Of a stretch of 64,000 nucleotides of DNA, positions 1 through 8,749 are shown piece by piece. The notes beneath the pieces were generated by a model. It was given only the letters and a program-made list of their open reading frames with translations, searched no databases and had not been told where the DNA came from. The position numbers were made by a program, and so were the translations under genes. Location of the stretch: the NCBI RefSeq assembly GCF_037940415.1, contig NZ_CP149798.1, forward strand, positions 4,023,001-4,087,000, written 5' to 3'. Origin of the DNA: Streptomyces sp. f51 (lineage in GTDB: Bacteria > Actinomycetota > Actinomycetes > Streptomycetales > Streptomycetaceae). How positions within the stretch are numbered: position 1 is the first letter of the stretch; each line of letters begins with the position of its first letter.

Positions 1-397
1 CGTACGCGCCGGCGATCTGGGCCAGATTGGCCATCACGATGATGTCGGCCGCGACGATGCCCCAGCCGCCCAGCCAGCCGGTACGGGGGCCGAAGGCCCG
101 GGACGCCCAGGTGAACGTGGTGCCGCAGTCGGGGTCGGCCCGGTTCAGTTCCTTGTAGCCGTAGGCGATGAGGAACATCGGGACGAACGCGAGGATGACC
201 ACGATCGGTGACTGGAAGCCCACGATCCCGACGATGACGCCGAGGGTCGCCGCGAGGCTGTAGGCGGGAGCCGTCGAGGCCAGCCCGATCACCGTGCTGG
301 AGAACAGGCCCAGGGCGCCGCCCTTGAGACCCTTGTCCGTGGCGCCGGGGCCCAACGGGGGCAGTGGCGCGGGCGGCGGTACGGATGGTGAGCTCAT
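1..397 (-). CDS. Amino acid permease (APC family), N-terminal part
   Basis: This is the start of a gene whose 3' end lies beyond the left edge of the window. The visible 132 residues begin with a Pro-rich cytoplasmic head, then KGLKGGALGLFSSTVIGLAST, typical of the first membrane helix of APC-superfamily amino acid transporters. Two further hydrophobic helices follow, separated by GYKELNRADPDCGTTFTWAS, a motif of the same family (the 'G-x-x-Y-x-E-L' loop). The protein should be an inner membrane symporter for an amino acid or amine; substrate cannot be told. The start is the ATG at 395-397, read on the minus strand; the frame is open from there to position 1. Confidence 0.85.
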   Translation of the reverse strand, partial: MSSPSVPPPAPLPPLGPGATDKGLKGGALGLFSSTVIGLASTAPAYSLAATLGVIVGIVGFQSPIVVILAFVPMFLIAYGYKELNRADPDCGTTFTWASRAFGPRTGWLGGWGIVAADIIVMANLAQIAGAY

Positions 398-619
398 GGC
401 GCCCTCCGGAACCTGGTGGCGCCCGCCGGGGTGGACCGGGCGCACGCTGTCCCCGGCCCGGAAGCCTGGGCATCCTGCGGATCACCGGGGGACGCCCGGG
501 GAGCCGGGCCGCTCCCACCAGCATGAACCCGCTCGCCGACAACCGGTAGTCGAGCCGCGCCCCGCGCGGCCGTCAGGTGTACGAGGGCCGGCCGGGCCGG
601 GCGGTGTCATCCTGCGGGG

Positions 620-1045
620 ATGACGGGATCCAGCACGGCGGGCGGCGGGTACTCCGGTACTCCGCTGGCCCGGAAGATCGGCATCAAGGCGGGGCACCGG
701 GTACGGCTGGTCCACGGGCCGCCGGACTGGGGGATTCCCGGGCTGCCCGAGGACTGCGAGATCGGCGAGGGCGGCCCGGAAGGAGCCGCCGTCACCGTCG
801 CCTTCTTCCGCGAGCACGCGGAGCTGGCCGCGCGGGCGGCCGGGCTGGCCGCGGACCTGTCCGACGCGGCCATGCTGTGGATCGCCTGGCCCCGTCGCGC
901 GGCCGGGCACCGCAGCGACATCACCGAGAACGATCTGCGGGACCTCTTCCTGCCCCTGGGCCTCGTCGACGTGAAGGTGGCCGCCCTGGGGGAGGACTGG
1001 TCGGGGCTGAAATTCGTCCGGCGCAAGGAGAACCGGAGCTCTTGA
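620..1045 (+). CDS. DUF3052 family protein
   Basis: The 141-residue product matches the actinobacterial DUF3052 family in its overall make-up: a short flexible head, GIKAGHRVRLV, an acidic middle with DLSDAAMLWIAWPRR, and a C-terminal DIKVAALGEDWSGLKFV-type end (here VKVAALGEDWSGLKFVRR). The family has no assigned reaction; it is a small cytoplasmic protein. A CATCCT hexamer ends 6 nt before the ATG, the spacing seen at several leaderless genes here, although GCGGGG just before the ATG could be a weak ribosome site. It stands alone between the divergent permease and the glycosyltransferase gene. Confidence 0.75.
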   Translation: MTGSSTAGGGYSGTPLARKIGIKAGHRVRLVHGPPDWGIPGLPEDCEIGEGGPEGAAVTVAFFREHAELAARAAGLAADLSDAAMLWIAWPRRAAGHRSDITENDLRDLFLPLGLVDVKVAALGEDWSGLKFVRRKENRSS

Positions 1046-1179
1046 TCACGGACGTATGACCGTAGATCAGGACGTACGTACGGCTGACGTACGCGTGTAC
1101 CCGAGGGAGTACGTGAGGGGTCGTCCCGGTGAACGACTAGCATCGCGGCACAGTTGTCGGCCGGGATGGGGTGGGTGTC

Positions 1180-2085
1180 GTGTCACAGGCGGAGGAGGGG
1201 CCACGGATCGCCGTAGCCGTGGTGACCATGGGCAACCGGCCCGTCGAGGTCGACGCGCTGCTCACCTCCGTGGCCAAACAGGACGTGGCGCCGGCCCGCA
1301 TCGTGATCATCGGCAACGGCTGTCCGCTGCCCGAGTTCGCCGAACGCCTCGGTCTGCCGGGCGAGGTGACCACGATCGAGGTGGAGGACAACCTCGGCTG
1401 CCCCGGTGGCCGGAATGTCGGCCTGAGCCGGCTGCGTGAGTTCGGGGACGTGGACGTGGTCGTCGAACTCGACGACGACGGGCTCCTCGTGGACGCCGAC
1501 GTGCTGCGCAAGGTGCGGGATCTGTACGCGTCCCGGCCGCGGCTCGGCATCGTCGGCTTCCGCATCGCCGACGAGAACGGGGAGACCCAGCGCCGCCATG
1601 TGCCGAGGGTCGGGGCCAAGGACCCGATGCGCGGCGGACCGGTCACCGGCTTCCTCGGGGGCGGGCACGCGCTGTCCATGCCGATGCTCGCCGAGACGGG
1701 GGACTGGCCCGCCGAGTTCTTCTTCGCGCACGAGGAGACCGACCTCGCCTGGCGGGCGATCGACGGCGGCTGGACCGTGCTGTACGAGCCCGAACTGCTC
1801 CTCCAGCACCCGAAGACCTCGCCCGCCCGGCACGCCATCTACTACCGCGTGACCGCCCGCAACCGGGTCTGGCTCACCCGCCGCAGGCTGCCCCTCGCGC
1901 TGATTCCCGTGCACCTGGGCATCTGGATCGTGCTCACACTCCTGCGGACGCGTTCGGTCGGCGGGCTGCGGGCCTGGTTCGGCGGCTTCGCGGAGGGGCT
2001 GCGCAAGTCCGGCGGGGAGCGGCGCCCGATGCGGTGGCGGACGGTCTGGCGACTCACCCGCCTCGGCCGCCCGCCGGTCATCTGA
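1180..2085 (+). CDS. Glycosyltransferase family 2
   Basis: The 301-residue protein has a GT-A fold glycosyltransferase pattern: a beta-strand start AVAVVTMGNR, NLGCPGGRNVGL (the N-x-G-x-x-x-x-x-N nucleotide-sugar loop of GT2 enzymes), and an acidic DDD triad at residues 98-100 that should bind the divalent metal and UDP- or dTDP-sugar. FFAHEETDLAWRA holds the ED-type catalytic acid region. A hydrophobic stretch around residues 240-256 near the C-terminus suggests membrane attachment. It probably adds a sugar to a lipid carrier or surface polymer; acceptor unknown. GTG at 1171 is possible, but GTG at 1180 has a better-spaced purine-rich GGATGGGG upstream. A 16-bp stem at 2311-2348 could end its transcript. 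Confidence 0.82.
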   Translation: MSQAEEGPRIAVAVVTMGNRPVEVDALLTSVAKQDVAPARIVIIGNGCPLPEFAERLGLPGEVTTIEVEDNLGCPGGRNVGLSRLREFGDVDVVVELDDDGLLVDADVLRKVRDLYASRPRLGIVGFRIADENGETQRRHVPRVGAKDPMRGGPVTGFLGGGHALSMPMLAETGDWPAEFFFAHEETDLAWRAIDGGWTVLYEPELLLQHPKTSPARHAIYYRVTARNRVWLTRRRLPLALIPVHLGIWIVLTLLRTRSVGGLRAWFGGFAEGLRKSGGERRPMRWRTVWRLTRLGRPPVI

Positions 2086-2767
2086 ACCAGGCGAGCGGGT
2101 CCTGAGCGCCGGTCCTGACCACTGGTCCGGGGGCCGGTCCGCCGCACGGTCCGCGGCTCGGTCCCGGTCGTCGTCGGTTCTTCGGCCGGTTCCGTCGGAC
2201 GGTCCTGGTCTCCAGGTCACGGATCTTCGGCCGGTTCCGTCCGATCGGCTCGGCCGTCGGTCTTCGGCCGGTCCCGTCCAGCGGTCCCGTCCGCCGGTTC
2301 CGTCGGCCGTCCTCGGACGGGATTCCGCCACGGGAATCCCGTCCGAGGGCTCGGTTCATGGAGTTCGCGTGGGGATCTTGTACGGGATCGCGCACGGGAT
2401 CGGCGACCGGATTCGGTCAGGGACCGGGTACGCGACGGGGTCAGGGACCGGGTGTGCGACGGGGTACGCGACCAGGTACGGGATGCAGACGGACGGAGGC
2501 CCCGGGTCGATCACCTCGACGACCGGGGCCTTCCACGTCCCCGGATCCGGCCACGGCGGCGACACTCCCCCGAGTTACGCGTAGTACGCGCGCACCGTCG
2601 GGCCAGATCCGATGGAATGATCACATCAGGCCACGCCAACGGATCGCTAACATGAGGCCAACGGTTCCCTCGGGAACGATCACTTGACCGGCGTGAACCC
2701 GTCCTGAGGGGCGTGAATCCGCCGTGGTGCGCGGCCGGCGCGGCCGGGCGGAAAGGCGTGGAGCGGC
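2086..2767. other. 682-bp gap with degenerate short repeats and the regulator promoter region
   Basis: I see no convincing gene. The left half repeats the core CTTCGGCCGGTTCCGTC at about 2179, 2225 and 2262. A perfect stem lies at 2311-2348. From 2365 to 2480 the sequence is a run of degenerate GGGACCGGGTACGCGACG-like units. From 2590 on it is less repetitive: two GCGTGAAYCC boxes at 2691 and 2711 (20 bp apart) precede the SARP-type gene and could be its binding sites, although SARP boxes usually sit at 11- or 22-bp steps. Confidence 0.5.
2311..2348. terminator. Perfect 16-bp stem-loop
   Basis: Arms CCTCGGACGGGATTCC and its exact complement flank a 6-nt loop at 2327-2332. There is no T run, as is common in Streptomyces. 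It would end transcripts of the glycosyltransferase gene 225 bp upstream. Confidence 0.6.
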
Positions 2768-2770
2768 GTG

Positions 2771-5700
2771 ATGCGGAACGAGCTGCGGTTCGGACTGCTG
2801 GGGCCGCCGGTCCTGTACGACGCCCATGGCGAGGTCGGCTCGATCGGCAGCCGCAAGACGCGTGCCCTGCTGGCCGCGCTGCTCCTCGAACCGGGCCGGG
2901 TCGTCTCGGTCGAGGTGCTCAAGGACGCGCTGTGGGGCGGGGCGCCGCCCGCCTCCGCCCATGCCTCCCTCCAGAACCACGTGACCCGGCTGCGCCGACT
3001 CCTCGACGATCCGGAACGCCTGCGCGCGGTACCGCCGGGGTACGTCCTGCGGGTCGGCGAGGGCGAGTTGGACGTCCGCGTCTTCGAGCGGCACGCCGCC
3101 CTCGCGCGCGACGCGCACGCCGAGCGCGACTGGGAGCGGGCGCTGCGTGAGTCCGCCGCCGCGCTCGCGCTGTGGCGGGGCGCCCCGCTCGGCGGCCTGC
3201 CGCCGGAGACCGGCGGACACGCCCTCGTCCAGCGTCTGGAGGAGGCCCGGCTGCTCGTTCTGGAGTGGGGGTACGAGGCGGAGCTGGGCCTCGACCCGAC
3301 CGCCTCCCGGCTCGACCGGCTGGCGCCGGAGCTGGCGGCCCGTACGGCCGAGTATCCGCTCCGCGAGTCGTTCCACCGGCTTCTGATGCTCGTCCTGCAC
3401 CGCGCAGGACGCCAGGCCGAGGCGCTCGCCGTCCACCGAGACCTGCGGGCCCGCCTGCTCGACGAACTCGGCGTCGAGCCGGGCCCCGCCGTGCGCAGGG
3501 CCCACCTGGAGATCCTGCGGGAGGACGACGGGACCCCGGGGGAGTTTCGTGCCGACGAGACGGCTTCTGGCGGGGGCGCCCCGGGCACCGGAGACGCGGG
3601 CTGGATCCCGGGTGAGGCGCCGGACCGCAGACGGGGCGGCGACCGACGCAGGCAGGCCCGGGACCGGAACAACGACGTTGACGGGACCCGGGCTTGGGGC
3701 CGGGGCGGCGCCTGGAACGACGGTCGGGAGGGCGCGAACGCCGGTGGGGACGGGAGTGCCCGCCGGGACGAGGGGGTCGGCGGGGGCGACGGTATCGGCC
3801 GGGGCGGGAACGGCGACGACGGCGACAGGCGCCGGCACGGCCGTGTTGACCGTGACAGGGTCGCGGCCCGGGACATCACCACCCCCGACCGGGCGGGCAA
3901 GGGTGGTCGCGACGGCAGCAGCAGCCGGGACGGAAACCTCGGTGACGACGGCGCTGCCGGCCGCGACAGCGGCATGGGGCGCGGCGGGGGCGCCGGTCGT
4001 CACGGGAACAGCGTTCGTGACGGCAGCGTCGGCCAGAACGGCCCCGCCGGCCGGAACAGCGACGGCGGCCAGGCCGGCCGCAGTGGCCGGGACGGGGCCT
4101 TCGACCGGGACGAGAACGCCGACCTCGACGCGGACGCCGACCTCGACGCGGACGCCGGTAGGGACGCGGACCGTGGTCGAAACGGGGATGCCCGGCAGGC
4201 CGGAGACCGTGGTCGGGACGGGGATGCCCGCCATGACGCGGACCGTGGCCGGGACGGGGATGCCCGCCATGACGCCGATCGTGGTCGGGACGGGGATGCC
4301 CGCCATGACGCCGACCGTGGCCGAGACCGGGATGCCCGGCAGGACGACGACCGTGGCCGGGGCGGGGATGCCGGTCGGGACGGAGGCGGCGGTCCGGTGC
4401 AGGCCGACGGTGGGGCCGTGGAGCCCGAGGTCGGTTCCGCCCGCGCCGAACGGGACACCGCCTCACCGCCCAGGCCCGCCCAACTCCCGCCACCCCCGGC
4501 ACACTTCACCGGACGTGAGGACGTCCGCGACCGGCTGCTCCGGATCCTGAACCCGGAGCACTCCCTGCGCCTCACGCACCCACAGGACCTGACGCCCGCG
4601 GCGCACCCGGACGGCGCATCCGACAGCAGGGCCTCCGCGGACGCGCCCGCCGGCGCACCCGCCCGTCCCGCCACCGGCATGCCCCGGGTGGCGGTGATCA
4701 GCGGGATGGCCGGCGTCGGCAAGAGCGCGCTCGCACTCCATGTCGCCCACGGGCTGCGGGAACGATTCACCGACGGCCAGCTGTACGTGAACCTGCACGG
4801 CGCCACCCCCGGCATGACCCCGCTCACCGCCGGTCAGGCCCTCGCCGCGCTCCTGCGCGACCTGGGGGCCGAACCCCGGCGGATCCCCGAACACCCCGAC
4901 GCGGCGGCGGCGTTGCTCCGGTCGATGCTCGCCCCCACCCGCACCCTCATGGTGCTGGACGACGCGGCGCACGCCGCCCAGGTGCGGCCGCTGCTGCCGG
5001 CCGGCCCCGGCTGCGCGGTGATCGTGACGAGCCGCTCGCCGCTCGCGACCCTCGACGGCGCCGACCGCTTTCCGCTCGCGCCGCTGACGGACGAGGACAG
5101 CGCGGCCCTGCTCCGCGCGATCTCCGGCCGCCGGGAGGGACTCGACGGAGGCCACCCCCTCGTCGAACTCACCGGCCGGCTGCCGCTGGCCCTCCGGGTC
5201 GTCGCGGCCCGTCTCGCCGCCCGCCGCGCCCTGACCCCCGACGTTCTCGCCGGTCAACTGGCCGCGACAGAAGGCCGGTTGCACCATCTGGAGTACGACG
5301 ACCTGAGCGTGCGCCGTTCGCTCGCCGTCGCGCACGACGCGCTGCGGGCCTCCGAGCGGGAGGCCGATCAGGACGCGGCGCTCGCCCTGTGCCGTATCGG
5401 CGCGCTCGATCTGCCCGCCTACGGAGCCGCCCTCGTCGCCCGTCTCACCGGCACCGACGAGCGCCGCGCCGAGGCCGCGCTCGACCGCCTCGTCGACGTC
5501 GCCCTCCTGGAGGAGACCGCGTACGGGCGGTACGCGCCGCACGATCTCGTACGCGACTTCGCCCGGGAGATCGCGGGCGCAGCGGAGTGCGTCCTCGGGA
5601 CCGGGGTGATGGGGGCCGGTGCGGGCGTTCCGGCCGCCGGAGCCGTTCCCGGAGCCGCTCCCGGAGCCGGTGGAGCCGCCGCCCTCGCCGGCGACGACGG

Positions 5701-6826
5701 TCGGATACCCGTGGCCGTCGCCGAGCGCGCCCTGCGTTGGTACGCCGGTGTCGCCGCCCGTTCCCTGGAGGCGCTCCTCGAACCCGGTCTCGACCGGGAG
5801 GACCGCAGTCGGCCGACCGCCTCGCAGCCGGCGGGGCACGCGGCGGACGTGGCGGCCACGCCCCCGTTCTGCTCCGCGCGGGAGGCCTTCGCCTGGGGCG
5901 ACACGGAGCTGGCGAACGTGGTCGCGCTGGCCGAGCGGTACGCGCACACCTCCCCGTACTTCCCCCTGCTGGCCCGCCTGCTCAACCCGTACGTCCAACG
6001 AAGCGGCCGGGTGGCCGAGTTGGAGGTCCTCCAGCGGGCGGCGCTCGCGGCGGCGCGACTGCTCGGCGACGAGGCGGCCGAGGCGTACGCGCTCGGCGAC
6101 CTCGGAGGACTGCACTTCATGACGGGCCGGGTGGGCGAGGCGCTGACCCTGAACGACGACGCGCTCGCGATCTGGCGCCGCCTCGGAGTGCGCTCCTGCC
6201 AGCGGCGGGCCCTGAACAACCGGGGCATGCTCCTCGAATCCCTCGGCCGTCACGCGGAGTCGGGAGAGGCGCTCCTCCAAAGTCTCCAGTTCTCGCGGGA
6301 GTTGGGCGACCCGCACATGGAGGCCATCACCTACAGCCACCTCGGCAACCTGTACGAGCACACCGACCCGAGGGCCGCCATCGACCACCACAAGCGCAGT
6401 CTCGCCATCGGCGACGCCGTGCAGGACGTGATCATCCGGCACTCCGCGCACTGCAACATCGGCTACGCCCATCTGACGCTCGGTGAACCGGCCGCCGCCG
6501 TACCCCACTTCGAGGAGAGCCTGCGCATTCTCGGCGGCCACGGCGACTGGCACGGCGAGTCGCAGACCAGGCTCGGTCTGGTGCGGGCCCTGCGCGGTGT
6601 CGGTCAGTGGGAGCGGGCCGTGCGTGAGTGCGATCTGCTGCGGTGCCGTGCCGACCGCCGCGCGGACGGCTACACCGGAGGCCTCGCCCGACACCAGGCG
6701 GGCCTGCTGCTGCGGGAACGCGGTGACATCGAAGCGGCCCGCCGGGAGTGGGCGTCCGCCCTGGAGGCCCTGGAGGACACGGACAGCCCGGTGACCGGCG
6801 AACTGCGCGAGCTGCTGGCACGATAG
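2771..6826 (+). CDS. AfsR/SARP-type regulator with NB-ARC and TPR domains and a repetitive linker
   Basis: The 1351-residue product is a large pathway regulator. Residues 1-95 look like the OmpR-type winged helix of SARPs (RFGLLGPP start, RKTRALLAALLLEPGRVVS), 100-250 the BTAD helical domain (SFHRLLMLVLHRAGRQAEAL), about 640-900 an NB-ARC ATPase with P-loop GMAGVGKS (Lys651) and LMVLDDA, and the rest TPR-like helices. Such proteins activate antibiotic or developmental genes and are gated by nucleotide binding. Between residues about 262 and 545 lies a Gly/Asp/Arg-rich insert, far longer than the usual short linker, with six 12-residue repeats. ATG 2771 was chosen because GGAG at 2760-2763 is 7 nt away; GTG 2768 is the alternative. 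Target genes are not evident nearby. Confidence 0.85.
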   Translation: MRNELRFGLLGPPVLYDAHGEVGSIGSRKTRALLAALLLEPGRVVSVEVLKDALWGGAPPASAHASLQNHVTRLRRLLDDPERLRAVPPGYVLRVGEGELDVRVFERHAALARDAHAERDWERALRESAAALALWRGAPLGGLPPETGGHALVQRLEEARLLVLEWGYEAELGLDPTASRLDRLAPELAARTAEYPLRESFHRLLMLVLHRAGRQAEALAVHRDLRARLLDELGVEPGPAVRRAHLEILREDDGTPGEFRADETASGGGAPGTGDAGWIPGEAPDRRRGGDRRRQARDRNNDVDGTRAWGRGGAWNDGREGANAGGDGSARRDEGVGGGDGIGRGGNGDDGDRRRHGRVDRDRVAARDITTPDRAGKGGRDGSSSRDGNLGDDGAAGRDSGMGRGGGAGRHGNSVRDGSVGQNGPAGRNSDGGQAGRSGRDGAFDRDENADLDADADLDADAGRDADRGRNGDARQAGDRGRDGDARHDADRGRDGDARHDADRGRDGDARHDADRGRDRDARQDDDRGRGGDAGRDGGGGPVQADGGAVEPEVGSARAERDTASPPRPAQLPPPPAHFTGREDVRDRLLRILNPEHSLRLTHPQDLTPAAHPDGASDSRASADAPAGAPARPATGMPRVAVISGMAGVGKSALALHVAHGLRERFTDGQLYVNLHGATPGMTPLTAGQALAALLRDLGAEPRRIPEHPDAAAALLRSMLAPTRTLMVLDDAAHAAQVRPLLPAGPGCAVIVTSRSPLATLDGADRFPLAPLTDEDSAALLRAISGRREGLDGGHPLVELTGRLPLALRVVAARLAARRALTPDVLAGQLAATEGRLHHLEYDDLSVRRSLAVAHDALRASEREADQDAALALCRIGALDLPAYGAALVARLTGTDERRAEAALDRLVDVALLEETAYGRYAPHDLVRDFAREIAGAAECVLGTGVMGAGAGVPAAGAVPGAAPGAGGAAALAGDDGRIPVAVAERALRWYAGVAARSLEALLEPGLDREDRSRPTASQPAGHAADVAATPPFCSAREAFAWGDTELANVVALAERYAHTSPYFPLLARLLNPYVQRSGRVAELEVLQRAALAAARLLGDEAAEAYALGDLGGLHFMTGRVGEALTLNDDALAIWRRLGVRSCQRRALNNRGMLLESLGRHAESGEALLQSLQFSRELGDPHMEAITYSHLGNLYEHTDPRAAIDHHKRSLAIGDAVQDVIIRHSAHCNIGYAHLTLGEPAAAVPHFEESLRILGGHGDWHGESQTRLGLVRALRGVGQWERAVRECDLLRCRADRRADGYTGGLARHQAGLLLRERGDIEAARREWASALEALEDTDSPVTGELRELLAR
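4169..4384 (+). repeat. Six tandem 36-bp repeats inside the SARP-type gene
   Basis: Units start at 4169, 4205, 4241, 4277, 4313 and 4349 and encode variants of DRGRDGDARHDA. The middle three are nearly identical and the outer ones diverge, as in slippage-prone coding minisatellites. All frames stay open through it, so unit-number changes would keep the reading frame. Confidence 0.9.
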
Positions 6827-6908
6827 ACGGTCCGATCGCGCGCGGGTCGCGAAGGCGGCCGACGCCCCGGCCCGCCCGGTGACGCCGGTCGACTCCTTTC
6901 GTGTCCGC

Positions 6909-8600
6909 TCATTTCGCGTCCGCGTAGCACCGGACGACCGCCGTCGTGAACGGAAATCTCACCGGTGTCTCCCCGAAGGTGAGCCGGCCGGCGAGTTCGG
7001 CCGCGTCACGGATGGCGGCCACCACGGTCTCCGCCTCCTCGGCGGGGCAGTGCACCATCACCTCGTCGTGCTGGAAGAAGACGAGCTCGGCGGCGAGGCC
7101 GGAGCAGGTGCGGCGCAGTGCCGCCAGCATGAGCAGGGCCCAGTCGGCGGCGCTGCCCTGGACGACGAAGTTGCGCGCGAACCGGCCGCGGGCGCGGGAG
7201 TCGGAGGACGCGTATCCCGGCACCCAGCCCTGGTCGCCGCCCGTGTCGACGGGCTCGTCCTGCGGCATGCCCGCCTCCTCCCCGGTGCCCGCGCCCGAAC
7301 CGGCCGCCGGGGGACAGGTCCGCCCCAGCCAGGTCCGCACGAGGCGCCCTTCCTCGCCGGCCCGGGCCGCGTCGTCGACGTAGGCCACCGCCTTGGGGAA
7401 ACGGCGGCGGAGCAGGGCGAGGTTCTTCAGCCCGTCGCCGGACGTCTGGCCGTAGACGGCGCCGAGCACGGCGATCTTGGCCTGGTCCCGGTCGCCGGAG
7501 AACGCCCGGTCCGACACCGATTGGTACAGGTCGCTCTCCCGGCCCGCGACCTCCATGAGGCCGGGGTCGCGGGAGATGGCCGCGAGCACGCGCGGCTCCA
7601 TCTGGTCGGCGTCGGCCACGACCAGCCGCCAGCCGGCGTCGGCGACCACGGCACGCCGGATCACCTTGGGGATCTGGAGCGCGCCGCCGCCGTTCGTCAC
7701 CCAGCGCCCGGTGACGGTCCCGCCCGGCAGGTACTCGGGCCGGAACCGCCCGTCGCGCACCCAGTCCTGGAGCCAGGACCAGCCGTGGGCGACCCAGATG
7801 CGGTACAGCTTCTTGTAGGCGAGCAGCGGCTTCACGGCGGGATGGTCGATCGACTCGATCTCCCACCGCCGGGTGGATTTGACCTTGATCCCGGCCTGCG
7901 CGAACGCCTTGACGACGTCGGCGGGCAGGTCGGGCCTGACCCGTCTTCCGAAGGCAGCGGACACCTCCTCGGTGAGCTCGGCCAGGCGCCGGGGCTCACC
8001 GCCTCCGGTGTACCGGTCGCCCAGCAGTTCGCGCAGCACGTCCCGGTGGACGTCCGCGCTCCACGGCAGCCCCGCCCGGTTCATCTCGGCGGCGACCAGC
8101 ATCCCCGCGGACTCCGCGGCCGTCAGCAACCGCATCCGCTCCGGGTGCGCGGTGGCTTCGTGGCGGCGCTGCTGGTCGGCGTACACCGCGAGGAGGTCCG
8201 CCAGCGGCAGGCGCACGGGGCCGGGTTCGAAGAGGGAGGACTGCGAGCCGGGTTCGGCGGACCGCTGGGGCGGGTCCGGTGGTACGGGGCCGCCGCGCAG
8301 TCTCGCGAGCGCGGCGGCCGCCGACCGGGGCTCGCCGAGCCGCCCCTCGTGCCCGAGCAGCAGGGTCTCGGCGGCCTCCACGTCGTAACACCGCTCCACT
8401 CGCACCCCCGTGGCGAGCAGACGCGGATAGACGTCGGCCGTCGACCGCCATACCCACCGGCTCACGTGCGGCCGGGTCCGTACGGCTTCCGCGAGGTCCG
8501 CCTCCCGGCGGACCTCTCCCGCGGGCAGCCCGTCCGGGCCGAGGGCGGCGATCTCGGCGCCACCGTCCTCGGCCGGCGCGAGAGCCCAGCGCTCGGTCAT
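6909..8600 (-). CDS. Bifunctional 3'-5' exonuclease/DNA polymerase (family A, no 5' nuclease)
   Basis: The 563-residue protein resembles the polymerase half of DNA polymerase I. Motif A appears as VVADADQMEPRVLAAISRD (about residue 325), the fingers-helix motif B as DRDQAKIAVLGAVYGQTSGDG region, and motif C as FFQHDEVMVHC (about 511) with the catalytic His-Asp. The first 190 residues replace the exonuclease domain and look degenerate; there is no 5' nuclease domain. Actinobacteria carry this as a second family A enzyme beside PolA, thought to act in repair; exact job unknown. The start is the ATG at 8598-8600; GAGACT lies 7 nt upstream and no clear ribosome site is seen, so the transcript may be leaderless. 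Confidence 0.85.
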   Translation of the reverse strand: MTERWALAPAEDGGAEIAALGPDGLPAGEVRREADLAEAVRTRPHVSRWVWRSTADVYPRLLATGVRVERCYDVEAAETLLLGHEGRLGEPRSAAAALARLRGGPVPPDPPQRSAEPGSQSSLFEPGPVRLPLADLLAVYADQQRRHEATAHPERMRLLTAAESAGMLVAAEMNRAGLPWSADVHRDVLRELLGDRYTGGGEPRRLAELTEEVSAAFGRRVRPDLPADVVKAFAQAGIKVKSTRRWEIESIDHPAVKPLLAYKKLYRIWVAHGWSWLQDWVRDGRFRPEYLPGGTVTGRWVTNGGGALQIPKVIRRAVVADAGWRLVVADADQMEPRVLAAISRDPGLMEVAGRESDLYQSVSDRAFSGDRDQAKIAVLGAVYGQTSGDGLKNLALLRRRFPKAVAYVDDAARAGEEGRLVRTWLGRTCPPAAGSGAGTGEEAGMPQDEPVDTGGDQGWVPGYASSDSRARGRFARNFVVQGSAADWALLMLAALRRTCSGLAAELVFFQHDEVMVHCPAEEAETVVAAIRDAAELAGRLTFGETPVRFPFTTAVVRCYADAK

Positions 8601-8669
8601 GATTCCGAGTCTCGCAGGAGGGTCTGACAACGGCCGCGAGCACGCCGGGAGGAACCTGGGGAGGGTCCA

Positions 8670-8706
8670 GGGGCCGCGTGGTGGTCCCGGACCACCACGC
8701 GGCCCC
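8670..8706 (-). terminator. Perfect 17-bp stem-loop after the Clp_N gene
   Basis: Arms at 8670-8686 and 8690-8706 pair without mismatch around a 3-nt loop. It lies 44 bp past the stop of the minus-strand Clp_N gene. A second, weaker hairpin built from GGTGGTCCC and GGGACC follows at about 8709-8738. Confidence 0.75.
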
Positions 8707-8749
8707 GGGTGGTGGTCCCGTGATCGTGGGACCCGCACCACCGAGCCCC

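Noticed and set aside
2621..4306. A long minus-strand frame through the SARP linker with GIPVPTTV repeats
   Set aside because: It is the 36-bp repeat read in the other strand. The sense frame continues into NB-ARC on both sides.
4169..4384. Possible CRISPR-like array
   Set aside because: The units are contiguous with no spacers, and encode an in-frame peptide.
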